This document shows, in pieces, positions 17,898-25,760 of a stretch of 64,000 nt of DNA. Location: the NCBI RefSeq assembly GCF_934307085.1, contig NZ_CAKRCF010000002.1, positions 1-64,000 of the forward strand. The letters run 5' to 3'. Position numbers and translations under genes: made by a program. The stretch comes from an uncultured Anaerobutyricum sp. (GTDB lineage: Bacteria > Bacillota > Clostridia > Lachnospirales > Lachnospiraceae). How positions within the stretch are numbered: position 1 is the first letter of the stretch; every line of letters starts with the position of its first letter. Below the pieces are notes generated by a model, which was given only the letters and a program-made list of their open reading frames with translations, ran no database searches and was not told the origin of the DNA.

Positions 17898-19250
17898 ATG
17901 CATATTTCTATTCCAAAACATGCCTCTGACATTATCAGAACTCTTTCTGCCCACGGTCACGAGGCCTATGTTGTTGGGGGCTGCGTAAGAGATTCTATTC
18001 TTGGCAAAGAGCCTGCAGACTGGGATATTACCACATCTGCCAGACCAGAACAGGTAAAGGCTCTGTTCCCAAGAACCATTGATACAGGTTTAAAACATGG
18101 TACAGTTACTATTATGATGGATAAGGTTGGATATGAGGTGACTACTTACCGGATTGATGGAACCTACGAAGATCACCGCCGTCCAAATGAAGTAACTTTC
18201 ACAGCGGATCTTAAGGAAGATCTGATGCGCCGTGACTTTACAATTAACGCTATGGCTTATAACGAAGAAAAAGGTCTGGTAGATCTATTTGGTGGTATCG
18301 AGGATCTACATGCTCACATTATCCGCTGTGTTGGTAATCCAACAGAGCGTTTTGATGAAGATGCACTTCGTATGTTGCGTGCGGTTCGTTTCGCAGGACA
18401 GCTAAATTTTGAAATCGAAGAAGAAACCAAAGCTGCTATTGAAGCGCAATATGAATTTCTGAAAGATGTCAGTGCTGAACGTATCCAGATGGAATTATTA
18501 AAGTTATTGATTTCTGGTCATCCGGAAAGAATCCGACTGGCTTATGAGACAGGTCTTACCAGCGTATTTTTCCCTGAATTTGACCGCATGATGGAAACAC
18601 CGCAAAATAACCCACATCATATTTATTCTGTTGGAGAACATACCATTCATGCAGTAGAAGTTATTGCACCAAATCCAATTCTTCGTCTTACCATGCTGCT
18701 TCATGATATTGCAAAGCCTGAAACACGCACAACAGATGAAAATGGAATTGATCACTTTTATAATCATAACGCTGCTGGCGCTATTCTTGCAAAGTCTGTT
18801 CTTCGAAGACTTAAGTTTGATAATCAGACAACCAATATGGTTACGACCTTAATCTCCCATCATGATATCCGTTTTAATGATGCTTTAGGCACGGGTCGTA
18901 AACATGTAAGAAAGATTATTCATGCTGTCGGAGAAAGTCTTTTCCCATATCTTCTTGATGTAATGGAGGCTGATATTTCCGCACAGAGTGACTTTATGCG
19001 TCTGAAAAAGTTAACTGCTTTAAAGGAAACTCGAGAAGCCTACAGTGAGATTATTACAGCGAATGACTGCCTTACCTTAAAAGATTTAAAGATTAATGGT
19101 AACCAGCTAAAAGCTCTTGGTATTTCGGAAGGTAAAGTTATTGGTGCGATTCTTAATGCACTGCTTACACAGGTACTGAATAATCCAGAATTAAATGAAT
19201 ATGAAAAGTTGGAAGAACTTGCCCTGAAAATTTATCAGGAAGTTCAGTAG
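17898..19250 (+). CDS. cca: CCA tRNA nucleotidyltransferase
   Basis: 450 residues from the ATG at 17898; the AGGAGGAGGA site is placed better for it than for the TTG at 17892. It is a class II enzyme that builds or repairs the 3' CCA of tRNAs. The nucleotidyltransferase head has AYVVGGCVRDSILG near residue 21 and the catalytic DWDITT, followed by RRDFTINAMAYN near 112 and RFDEDALRMLRAVRFAGQL near 153. An HD domain (MLLHDIAKPET near 264, HHDIRF near 322) follows. It is essential here if most tRNA genes lack CCA, as the tRNA-Leu at 47.7 kb does. The CotS-like gene follows 90 bases later. Confidence 0.95.
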   Translation: MHISIPKHASDIIRTLSAHGHEAYVVGGCVRDSILGKEPADWDITTSARPEQVKALFPRTIDTGLKHGTVTIMMDKVGYEVTTYRIDGTYEDHRRPNEVTFTADLKEDLMRRDFTINAMAYNEEKGLVDLFGGIEDLHAHIIRCVGNPTERFDEDALRMLRAVRFAGQLNFEIEEETKAAIEAQYEFLKDVSAERIQMELLKLLISGHPERIRLAYETGLTSVFFPEFDRMMETPQNNPHHIYSVGEHTIHAVEVIAPNPILRLTMLLHDIAKPETRTTDENGIDHFYNHNAAGAILAKSVLRRLKFDNQTTNMVTTLISHHDIRFNDALGTGRKHVRKIIHAVGESLFPYLLDVMEADISAQSDFMRLKKLTALKETREAYSEIITANDCLTLKDLKINGNQLKALGISEGKVIGAILNALLTQVLNNPELNEYEKLEELALKIYQEVQ

Positions 19251-19340
19251 TTTTACACATAACATCCCTCTTTTACACATAGGATAGACCATATTTACTA
19301 CGTAACCCATTGTCTGTCTTATATGTTTGGAGGGATTTTT

Positions 19341-20345
19341 TTGAGCGAAAAATATAAAGAACTACTAGAGCAATATGATGTAAAAGTTCTGTCCACTTTT
19401 CGAAGCCGCGGAACTTTCCAGTGCGAGACAGAGCAGGGACTTGCCTTATTAAAAGAATATCACGGTTCCCTCCAGAAACTGGCTCTGGAATATGAGTGGA
19501 AAGAAAAACTGGCAGAAGCTGGTTTTTCTTCTACTGACCGATATTTTCTGACAAAGGAAGAGAGTCTTGTCACATACGACCGCTATCGTACTCCATTTAT
19601 CCTGAAACACTATTTTAAAGGAAAAGAATGCGATTGCAGAAACTTATCGGATGTAGCGGCCTCCTGCCGTAATCTGGCATTTTTACACAAGGTATCTTCT
19701 TCTATCCCTGAAATTCCTTTTGAAAATCTAAAAACAGAAACAACCAGCCATCTTTTTGAGCGAAAAAACCGTGAACTTCGTTCCATCCGAAAATTTATCG
19801 GTAAAATTCACGGTAAGAATGATTTTGAACTTCTTTATATCAAATGTTTTGATGCTTTTTATAAGGAAGCTTCTGATGCACTGATTTTGCTTCACAATGT
19901 GGAACAGGATCTTGCCGGTACAGACTGTGGCGTATGTCATGGAGCCTATCATTATCATAATGTACTCATTTTACCGGATTATTCCATCGCTACTGTCAAT
20001 TTTGAATCTTTGTGTTATCAGCCGTATCTTTTAGATCTCTATCTTTTTTTACGAAAAACTCTTGAAAAAAATCATTATGATTATTCTTTTTTTGAAGCCA
20101 GTATTTCCGGATACTCGATTTATCGCTTTCTTGCAAAAAAAGATTTTATCTTCCTGTATCTGCTTTTTTTGTATCCCGAAAAATTCTGGAAAATATCCAA
20201 CCAGTACTATAATCACAGAAAAAGCTGGATTCCACCAAAAACATTAGAAAAACTTCAAAAAGTTTTAGAACAAAATGAAGAACGCCATATTTTTTTGTCT
20301 CGGTTTGCAGATTTTTTAAAAACTTTAGATACAAATTTTTTATAA
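19341..20345 (+). CDS. CotS-like spore coat protein, aminoglycoside phosphotransferase fold
   Basis: 334 residues from a TTG at 19341, 6 bases after GGAGGG; the in-frame ATG at 19323 lies before that site and is less likely. The fold is of the kinase/APH type: an N-terminal lobe with ALLKEYHG near residue 34, and a C-lobe with the catalytic-loop equivalent GVCHGAYHYHNVLI near 197, where the usual HGD reads HGA. The metal-binding region is VNFESLCYQPYLLDLYLFL. CotS and YtaA relatives are coat components, often catalytically altered. The HGD to HGA change suggests a structural role. It may be co-transcribed with cca. Confidence 0.75.
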   Translation: MSEKYKELLEQYDVKVLSTFRSRGTFQCETEQGLALLKEYHGSLQKLALEYEWKEKLAEAGFSSTDRYFLTKEESLVTYDRYRTPFILKHYFKGKECDCRNLSDVAASCRNLAFLHKVSSSIPEIPFENLKTETTSHLFERKNRELRSIRKFIGKIHGKNDFELLYIKCFDAFYKEASDALILLHNVEQDLAGTDCGVCHGAYHYHNVLILPDYSIATVNFESLCYQPYLLDLYLFLRKTLEKNHYDYSFFEASISGYSIYRFLAKKDFIFLYLLFLYPEKFWKISNQYYNHRKSWIPPKTLEKLQKVLEQNEERHIFLSRFADFLKTLDTNFL

Positions 20346-20398
20346 AATTCTCCTTTGGGTAGAAAATAATACTCTTCTACATTCATAAAAAGCAACTG

Positions 20399-20428
20399 TT
20401 GCCTGTATGCCTGTAAATATGCTAAAAT
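20399..20428 (+). promoter_or_regulatory. Likely promoter of dnaX
   Basis: TTGCCT (20399-20404) and TAAAAT (20423-20428) are spaced by 18 bases, about 38 bases before the dnaX start. Confidence 0.5.
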
Positions 20429-20465
20429 GTTGTAAGCATATTTTTGTGGGAGAGTGAGTGATTCA

Positions 20466-22169
20466 ATGGGCTATATGGCTTTATACCGGAAATGGCGTCC
20501 AAGTGACTTTGATGAAGTAAGGGGTCAGGATGCCATTGTCCAGACATTAAGAAATCAGATTATTTATAACCGAATAGGGCATGCCTATCTTTTCTGTGGC
20601 ACGCGAGGTACTGGTAAGACTTCTATTGCAAAGCTTTTTGCGAAGGCAGTTAACTGTGAGCATCCGGTAAACGGAAATCCCTGCAATACCTGTCCTTCCT
20701 GTCAGGCAATTAATAACCAAACTTCTCTTGATGTTTTAGAAATTGATGCAGCGTCCAATAACGGCGTAGAAAATATCCGAGATATCAGAGAACAGGTTCA
20801 ATATTCCCCAGTAGAGGGGCGTTATAAAGTTTATATTATTGATGAGGTTCATATGCTTTCTTCTGGCGCATTTAATGCTTTGCTGAAAACATTGGAAGAG
20901 CCTCCTTCTTATGTTATCTTTATTTTAGCTACAACAGAAAAGCATAAGATTCCTGTTACAATTCTTTCCCGTTGCCAAAAATATGATTTTAAAAGAATTT
21001 CCGTTGATACGATTACGAACCATCTTGTATCATTAATGGAAAAGGAACAGATAGATGTTGAAGAACGGGCTCTTCGCTACATTGCCCGTGCTGCTGACGG
21101 ATCTATGCGAGACGCTTTAAGTCTTCTTGACCAGTGTATCGCATTCTATCTCGGACAGACTCTGACCTATGATAATGTTCTTGAAGTACTCGGAACAGCA
21201 GATACTTCTGTCTTTAGTACTTTACTTCGAAATATCCTTCGACACGATTCTATAGCAACTCTTGATGTTATAGATACGATGATTACCGAAGGACGGGAGC
21301 TTTCTCAGTTTCTTTCTGATTTTCTCTGGTATCTGCGTAATCTTCTTATTTTGAAGGATCAGGAGGGTGCAGAAGAAAGCCTTGATATGTCCAGAGAAAC
21401 CATCTCCGCCTTAAAAGAGGAATGTGCTATGGTAGACACCACAGCTCTCCTGCGTTATATCCGACTCCTCTCTGAACTGTCTAATCAGATTCGAACAGCA
21501 ACGCAGAAGCGTGTTCTTTTAGAAGTTGGCTTTATTAAGTTATGCCGTCCGGAAACGGAGTCCAACACCATAGATAGCCTTGTGGAACGAATTAAGCAAT
21601 TAGAGGAACAGGTTGCTAACGGTATTCCTGCGATTTCTTCTAATGGTATGACAGTGGTTAATGCTATGGCAGCTAATGTAAGCATACCTGCTAACAACGC
21701 TAATGCAGGTGCAGTAAGTGGTTCTGGTACCTTCGCATATGACCCATTTACTGGTCAACCACTTGGGCAATCCGGCACAGCAGTAACTTCCTCGCAGCAG
21801 ATTTCTCCAGAAGAAGCTCTGAAAAACCGTTTTTCTCCGGCTGAAGCTGATGATTTAAGGGAAATTGCAAGTCGTTGGAATGAGATTGTAAACCAGACAT
21901 CTATGCCAATGCAGCAGTTTCTTCGTGCTGCAAGAATTGCCGTGGCTGATAACAGTAGTATTTTACAGCTTGTTTTTACAAACAATGATCTGGCAAAAGA
22001 GTATTTTGAACGAGAACATCACAAAAATCTGGATCTTTTATCCGAACTTGTTGCAGAACAGACAGGAAAGGTTGTAACATTTGAATGTACGTCTGACACA
22101 CGTCAACCAGCGGAGAAGTCCAACTATATTGATTTAAGCAAAATTCACCAGACAGTTATTTTTGAATAA
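20466..22169 (+). CDS. dnaX: DNA polymerase III subunit gamma/tau
   Basis: 567 residues from the ATG at 20466, which gives the family N-terminus MGYMALYRKWRPSDF; the upstream GTG at 20454 overlaps the GGGAG site. It is the clamp-loader ATPase of the replisome. Walker A is GTRGTGKTSIAKLFA near 42, four zinc-binding Cys lie between 63 and 79, IIDEVHML is Walker B near 124, and LATTEKHKIPVTILSRCQ is the sensor/SRC motif near 152. The C-terminal region from 370 is a linker and tau-type domain. No A-rich slippage site for a short gamma form is evident. It heads the conserved dnaX-ebfC-recR set, though 222 bases separate it from ebfC. Confidence 0.96.
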   Translation: MGYMALYRKWRPSDFDEVRGQDAIVQTLRNQIIYNRIGHAYLFCGTRGTGKTSIAKLFAKAVNCEHPVNGNPCNTCPSCQAINNQTSLDVLEIDAASNNGVENIRDIREQVQYSPVEGRYKVYIIDEVHMLSSGAFNALLKTLEEPPSYVIFILATTEKHKIPVTILSRCQKYDFKRISVDTITNHLVSLMEKEQIDVEERALRYIARAADGSMRDALSLLDQCIAFYLGQTLTYDNVLEVLGTADTSVFSTLLRNILRHDSIATLDVIDTMITEGRELSQFLSDFLWYLRNLLILKDQEGAEESLDMSRETISALKEECAMVDTTALLRYIRLLSELSNQIRTATQKRVLLEVGFIKLCRPETESNTIDSLVERIKQLEEQVANGIPAISSNGMTVVNAMAANVSIPANNANAGAVSGSGTFAYDPFTGQPLGQSGTAVTSSQQISPEEALKNRFSPAEADDLREIASRWNEIVNQTSMPMQQFLRAARIAVADNSSILQLVFTNNDLAKEYFEREHHKNLDLLSELVAEQTGKVVTFECTSDTRQPAEKSNYIDLSKIHQTVIFE

Positions 22170-22391
22170 CTTATAGAACCATAGATGTTTTTATAAAATC
22201 ATTTAATTAATGTCTCAAGAAGTACCAGGTTTATTAGTATTCTAGATAAATATGGCATAGTTAATTGATAAGCGTTATATTATTTCTAAATAATTATGAT
22301 AACTTCTAATAAATAATATTACAAAAATATTCTCTGGTGTATTAACAACACTAATAACAATTTTAAAATTTTTACATGGAGGTTTTTTATT

Positions 22392-22736
22392 ATGGCAAAA
22401 AGAGGCGGATTCCCAGGTGGTATGCCTGGAAACATGAACAACTTAATGAAGCAGGCTCAGAAGATGCAGAAACAGATGGCTGAAACTACAAAAGCATTAG
22501 AGGAGAAATCCTACGAAGCAACTGCCGGCGGTGGTGTCGTTTCTGTTACTGTTTCTGGAAAAAAAGAAGTTACTGCTATTAAAATCGCAGAAGAAGTGGT
22601 AGATCCTGATGACATCGAAATGTTAGAAGATCTTATCATGGCTGCTACCAATGAAGCATTCCGTGCTATGGAAGCTGACTCCCAGGCTCAGATGTCTAAG
22701 TTAACTGGCGGCCTCGGTGGAGGATTTGGATTTTAA
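22392..22736 (+). CDS. ebfC: YbaB/EbfC-family nucleoid-associated protein
   Basis: 114 residues. The N-terminus is Gly/Met-rich ([18 protein letters not shown]), followed by the YbaB core: the helix [18 protein letters not shown], the strand [16 protein letters not shown] and the acidic [19 protein letters not shown] segment. It is a small dimeric DNA-binding protein that commonly lies between dnaX and recR. The stop overlaps the recR start (TAATG), indicating translational coupling. A GGAGG site lies 10 bases before the ATG. Confidence 0.95.
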   Translation: MAKRGGFPGGMPGNMNNLMKQAQKMQKQMAETTKALEEKSYEATAGGGVVSVTVSGKKEVTAIKIAEEVVDPDDIEMLEDLIMAATNEAFRAMEADSQAQMSKLTGGLGGGFGF

Positions 22737-23335
22737 TGAATTATTATAGTACACAGATTACTAACCTTATCGAGGAACTCAGACGACTTCCTGGTATCGG
22801 CAGCAAGTCCGCACAGCGTCTCGCTTTTCACATTATTAATATGCCAGAAGAGCATGTGCACCATCTTGCACAGACCCTTGTCACTGCAAGAGAAAAGATT
22901 CGCTACTGTAAGTATTGCTGCACACTGACAGATTCTGAAGTATGTCCTATCTGTGCGAGTACCAAAAGAGACCACAGTACCATTATGGTTGTAGAACATA
23001 CACAGGATTTGGCAGCTTACGAAAAAACCGGGCAGTATCATGGTGTCTACCATGTTCTTCAGGGTACATTAGCTCCAAGCCTTGGCAAAGGACCTGATGA
23101 CATTCGATTTAAAGAATTAGAAGAACGCCTTGATAACCCAGAAGTAAAAGAGTTAATTCTCGCCACAAACTCCAGTCTTGATGGAGAAGCTACTGCAATG
23201 TATATCACCAAGAAAGTAAAACCACGCGGCATTAAAGTTACACGTATTGCCAGCGGAGTTCCTATCGGAGGTGAATTAGAATACATCGATGAGGTAACAC
23301 TTTCAAGAGCTTTAGATGGACGAGTGGAACTTTAA
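22736..23335 (+). CDS. recR: Recombination mediator RecR
   Basis: 199 residues, full length. It acts with RecO and RecF to load RecA at gaps. Visible parts are the helix-hairpin-helix [18 protein letters not shown] near residue 15, the four-Cys zinc finger [16 protein letters not shown] near 57, the Toprim domain with [16 protein letters not shown] near 83, and the Walker-like end [18 protein letters not shown] near 167. Its ATG is fused to the ebfC stop. The pfkA gene follows after 20 bases, so all three may share one transcript. Confidence 0.96.
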   Translation: MNYYSTQITNLIEELRRLPGIGSKSAQRLAFHIINMPEEHVHHLAQTLVTAREKIRYCKYCCTLTDSEVCPICASTKRDHSTIMVVEHTQDLAAYEKTGQYHGVYHVLQGTLAPSLGKGPDDIRFKELEERLDNPEVKELILATNSSLDGEATAMYITKKVKPRGIKVTRIASGVPIGGELEYIDEVTLSRALDGRVEL

Positions 23336-23355
23336 ATAAAGAAGGGAGAAATACG

Positions 23356-24429
23356 ATGAAGAGAATTGGTATGCTGACTAGCGGTGGAGATTGTCAAAGT
23401 TTAAATGCTACCATGCGTGGTGTTGTAAAGGGTTTGAATGTTCTTGAAGGAACAGTTGAGATTTACGGCTTCATCGACGGCTATAAAGGATTAATTTACG
23501 GTAACTACAAACGTCTTACTTCCAAAGACTTCTCTGGCATTCTGACAACCGGTGGAACTATCCTCGGCACTTCCAGACAACCTTTTAAGTTGATGAGAAC
23601 ACCTGACGAAAATGGTCTTGATAAAGTAGAAGCTATGAAGGCAACTTATCACTATCTTGATCTTGACTGTCTTGTTATTCTTGGAGGTAATGGAAGTCAG
23701 AAAACTGCTAACCTTTTAAGAGAAGAAGGTCTTAATATTGTCTCCCTTCCAAAAACAATTGATAACGACCTCTGGGGAACTGATATGACATTTGGTTTCC
23801 AGAGTGCTGTAGATATTGCTACTGAGACAATTGACTGTATCCATACCACAGCAGCTTCCCATAACCGTGTATTTATCGTTGAATTGATGGGACATAAAGT
23901 AGGATGGGTGACTCTTCACGCTGGAATTGCCGGCGGAGCCGATATCATCCTTATTCCTGAAATTCCTTACAACTTAAAGCATATCGTTGAAGCAATTAAC
24001 CGCCGTAACGAGCAGGGCAAGCACTTCACTATTCTTGCTGTTGCTGAAGGTGCTATCTCAAAAGAAGATGCTAACCTCACCAAGAAACAGTACAAAGCCA
24101 AACTTGCTAAGCGCAAGTACTCTACTGTAGGATACGAACTTGCTTCTCAAATTGAAAAAGCAACTGGTTTAGAGGTACGTGTTACTATCCCAGGTCACAC
24201 CCAGCGTGGTGGCAGCCCTGTTCCTTTTGACCGCGTAATCTCAAGCCGTCTTGGTGTTGCAGCTGCAGAACTGATTGCAAAAGAAGATTATGGCAAGATG
24301 CTCATCATGAAAGGCTATGATGTAGCAACACTTCCACTTGAAAAAACAGCTGGAAAGTTAAAATATGTTTCTCCAGATGATCAGATTGTGCTTCAGGCAA
24401 AACATTTGGGAATTTCTTTTGGAGATTAG
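23356..24429 (+). CDS. pfkA: 6-phosphofructokinase, mixed-signature (group III-like)
   Basis: 357 residues; phosphorylates fructose 6-phosphate in glycolysis. The nucleotide loop reads TSGGDCQSLNATMRG, the next motif LGGNGSQKTA has Gly at the position equal to E. coli 104, which favours ATP, and PKTIDNDLWGTD has the catalytic Asp but Lys at position 124, which is typical of PPi enzymes. That Gly/Lys pair is known from the ATP-dependent group III enzymes of actinobacteria and relatives. Substrate segments VELMGHKVGW and the RVTIPGHTQRGG end are intact. The start has a GAAGGGAG site. It may be co-transcribed with recR and is followed by a hairpin element. Confidence 0.9.
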   Translation: MKRIGMLTSGGDCQSLNATMRGVVKGLNVLEGTVEIYGFIDGYKGLIYGNYKRLTSKDFSGILTTGGTILGTSRQPFKLMRTPDENGLDKVEAMKATYHYLDLDCLVILGGNGSQKTANLLREEGLNIVSLPKTIDNDLWGTDMTFGFQSAVDIATETIDCIHTTAASHNRVFIVELMGHKVGWVTLHAGIAGGADIILIPEIPYNLKHIVEAINRRNEQGKHFTILAVAEGAISKEDANLTKKQYKAKLAKRKYSTVGYELASQIEKATGLEVRVTIPGHTQRGGSPVPFDRVISSRLGVAAAELIAKEDYGKMLIMKGYDVATLPLEKTAGKLKYVSPDDQIVLQAKHLGISFGD

Positions 24430-24470
24430 AGCTATATCATTTTGGGGTTCAGTTTAATCAACAAATCTTA

Positions 24471-24618
24471 TAGAGTGTTTGAAAAGTGCTCTCTGCAAGA
24501 TGTGCATCATAATTTGTGGGAGATTTTGCCTGAATGAAGGCGTAGCAGGCTACGGCAGCTAAACAAATGCAAAATCTCCCATAAATTAGGGAAAATTACT
24601 TTTTGATTTTTCAAAAAA
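24471..24618. repeat. Dispersed element, long form with inner hairpin
   Basis: The left end is TAGAGTGTTTGAAAAGTGCT. Inside, AATTTGTGGGAGATTTTGC (24511-24529) pairs with 24569-24587 (18 of 19), and the tip holds CGTAGC/GCTACG (24541-24554). The right end is degenerate (TTTGATTTTTCAAAA). Elements at 35758, 36802 and 51269 share pieces of it, such as TGTGCATCATAATTT. It sits between the convergent pfkA and rhomboid genes and may also end transcription. Confidence 0.65.
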
Positions 24619-24641
24619 TAAATAATCCGTAGATGTCCTAT

Positions 24642-25703
24642 TTATTTCTTCTGTCTGTTTTTTAAAATAAAATATGAAATAAACTGGATTATCATCGTTA
24701 GTACAAATCCTCCTATAAGACCTCCTATATGGGCTGCATTATCCACTCCTGTAGAAAAGAATCCATAAGACAATGCTGAACAAACCATAAATATCATTCC
24801 TGTCAGACCTATTTCTTCTACACGATGCCTTTTTTTCTGAATTACATCTATAAGGATATTAAATAAAAGTCCTCCCATCACTCCAAAAATTGCTCCCGAA
24901 GCTCCTGCACTTACCGTATTAGGCTCTGCCGCTAAAGTAAACATTAAGGATGCTACCGCACCAGCTAAACCTGAACCAACATAAATAATAAGATATTGCA
25001 GCTTCCCTGTAATCCTCTCCAATCTACATCCAATCACTAACAAAATCAACATATTCTGCAAAAGATGATCTGCTCCAAAATGAAGGAACATTGAGGTAAA
25101 CATTCTGTAATACTGCCTTTTTTCTACAATATCTGTCCAGTCCATAACTCCATGTGCCACCATAAACTCTGGATTATTTATATCACCAAGAAAACTCAAT
25201 ATAACAAAAACAATTACATTCACTAAAACTAATATTGTGTTTATCGGAGTTATAATTCTTTGGATTTCTCTTCTTTCCTGTACAGACTTTTCTTTCAAGA
25301 ACTTCTGCATCAAAGGTTCTAGAGTATTTTCTAAGTCACAATATTTTAACTTCTGATACTCATAAATATACAGCCTTCCTGCCTTTATATCCATAAACCA
25401 TATATCTGGATATTTTTCTGCTTCTCTTTTAATCTGCACATCAGGTTCTTCCTCATTAAGTATAAGCAAAAGATGCTCCACCCTTTTTTGATACTTTATC
25501 ATAATCTGACGTTCTATATCTATAAATTCTTTCTCTCTTTGTTTTAACGAAATTCTTCTCTGTCCAGGAAGAACAGGTGGAATAATCTCGATTAAAGATA
25601 ACTTTTTATCTTCTTCCTTCCCCCATAAAATTTTCGTATCATATTTTATTCTCTGAAATCCCTGATGGAATAAAAATTCCTGCAATGCTTCTACAAATTC
25701 CAT
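24642..25703 (-). CDS. Rhomboid intramembrane serine protease with N-terminal cytosolic domain
   Basis: 353 residues. Residues 1-150 form a soluble domain without a recognised name. The rhomboid core from about 160 has six to seven membrane segments, with HFGADHLLQNMLIL (oxyanion His/Asn) near 207, the catalytic Ser in GASGAIFGVMG near 268 and the catalytic His in NAAHIGGLIGG near 323. It cleaves substrates within the membrane. It is the last gene of the Tad pilus locus, 57 bases after the FHA gene, so a role in processing or quality control of pilus membrane proteins is an inference from position. The ATG has an AAAGAGG site. Confidence 0.88.
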   Translation of the reverse strand: MEFVEALQEFLFHQGFQRIKYDTKILWGKEEDKKLSLIEIIPPVLPGQRRISLKQREKEFIDIERQIMIKYQKRVEHLLLILNEEEPDVQIKREAEKYPDIWFMDIKAGRLYIYEYQKLKYCDLENTLEPLMQKFLKEKSVQERREIQRIITPINTILVLVNVIVFVILSFLGDINNPEFMVAHGVMDWTDIVEKRQYYRMFTSMFLHFGADHLLQNMLILLVIGCRLERITGKLQYLIIYVGSGLAGAVASLMFTLAAEPNTVSAGASGAIFGVMGGLLFNILIDVIQKKRHRVEEIGLTGMIFMVCSALSYGFFSTGVDNAAHIGGLIGGFVLTMIIQFISYFILKNRQKK

Positions 25704-25760
25704 AAAAACCTCTTTCCCTTTTATCTTATGTTCCTCATTATATAGCTGTTCCCTGGAATG

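Noticed and set aside
20466-22169. Programmed frameshift in dnaX giving a short gamma subunit
   Set aside because: No A-rich slippery run with a downstream stem is seen near the end of the ATPase region.
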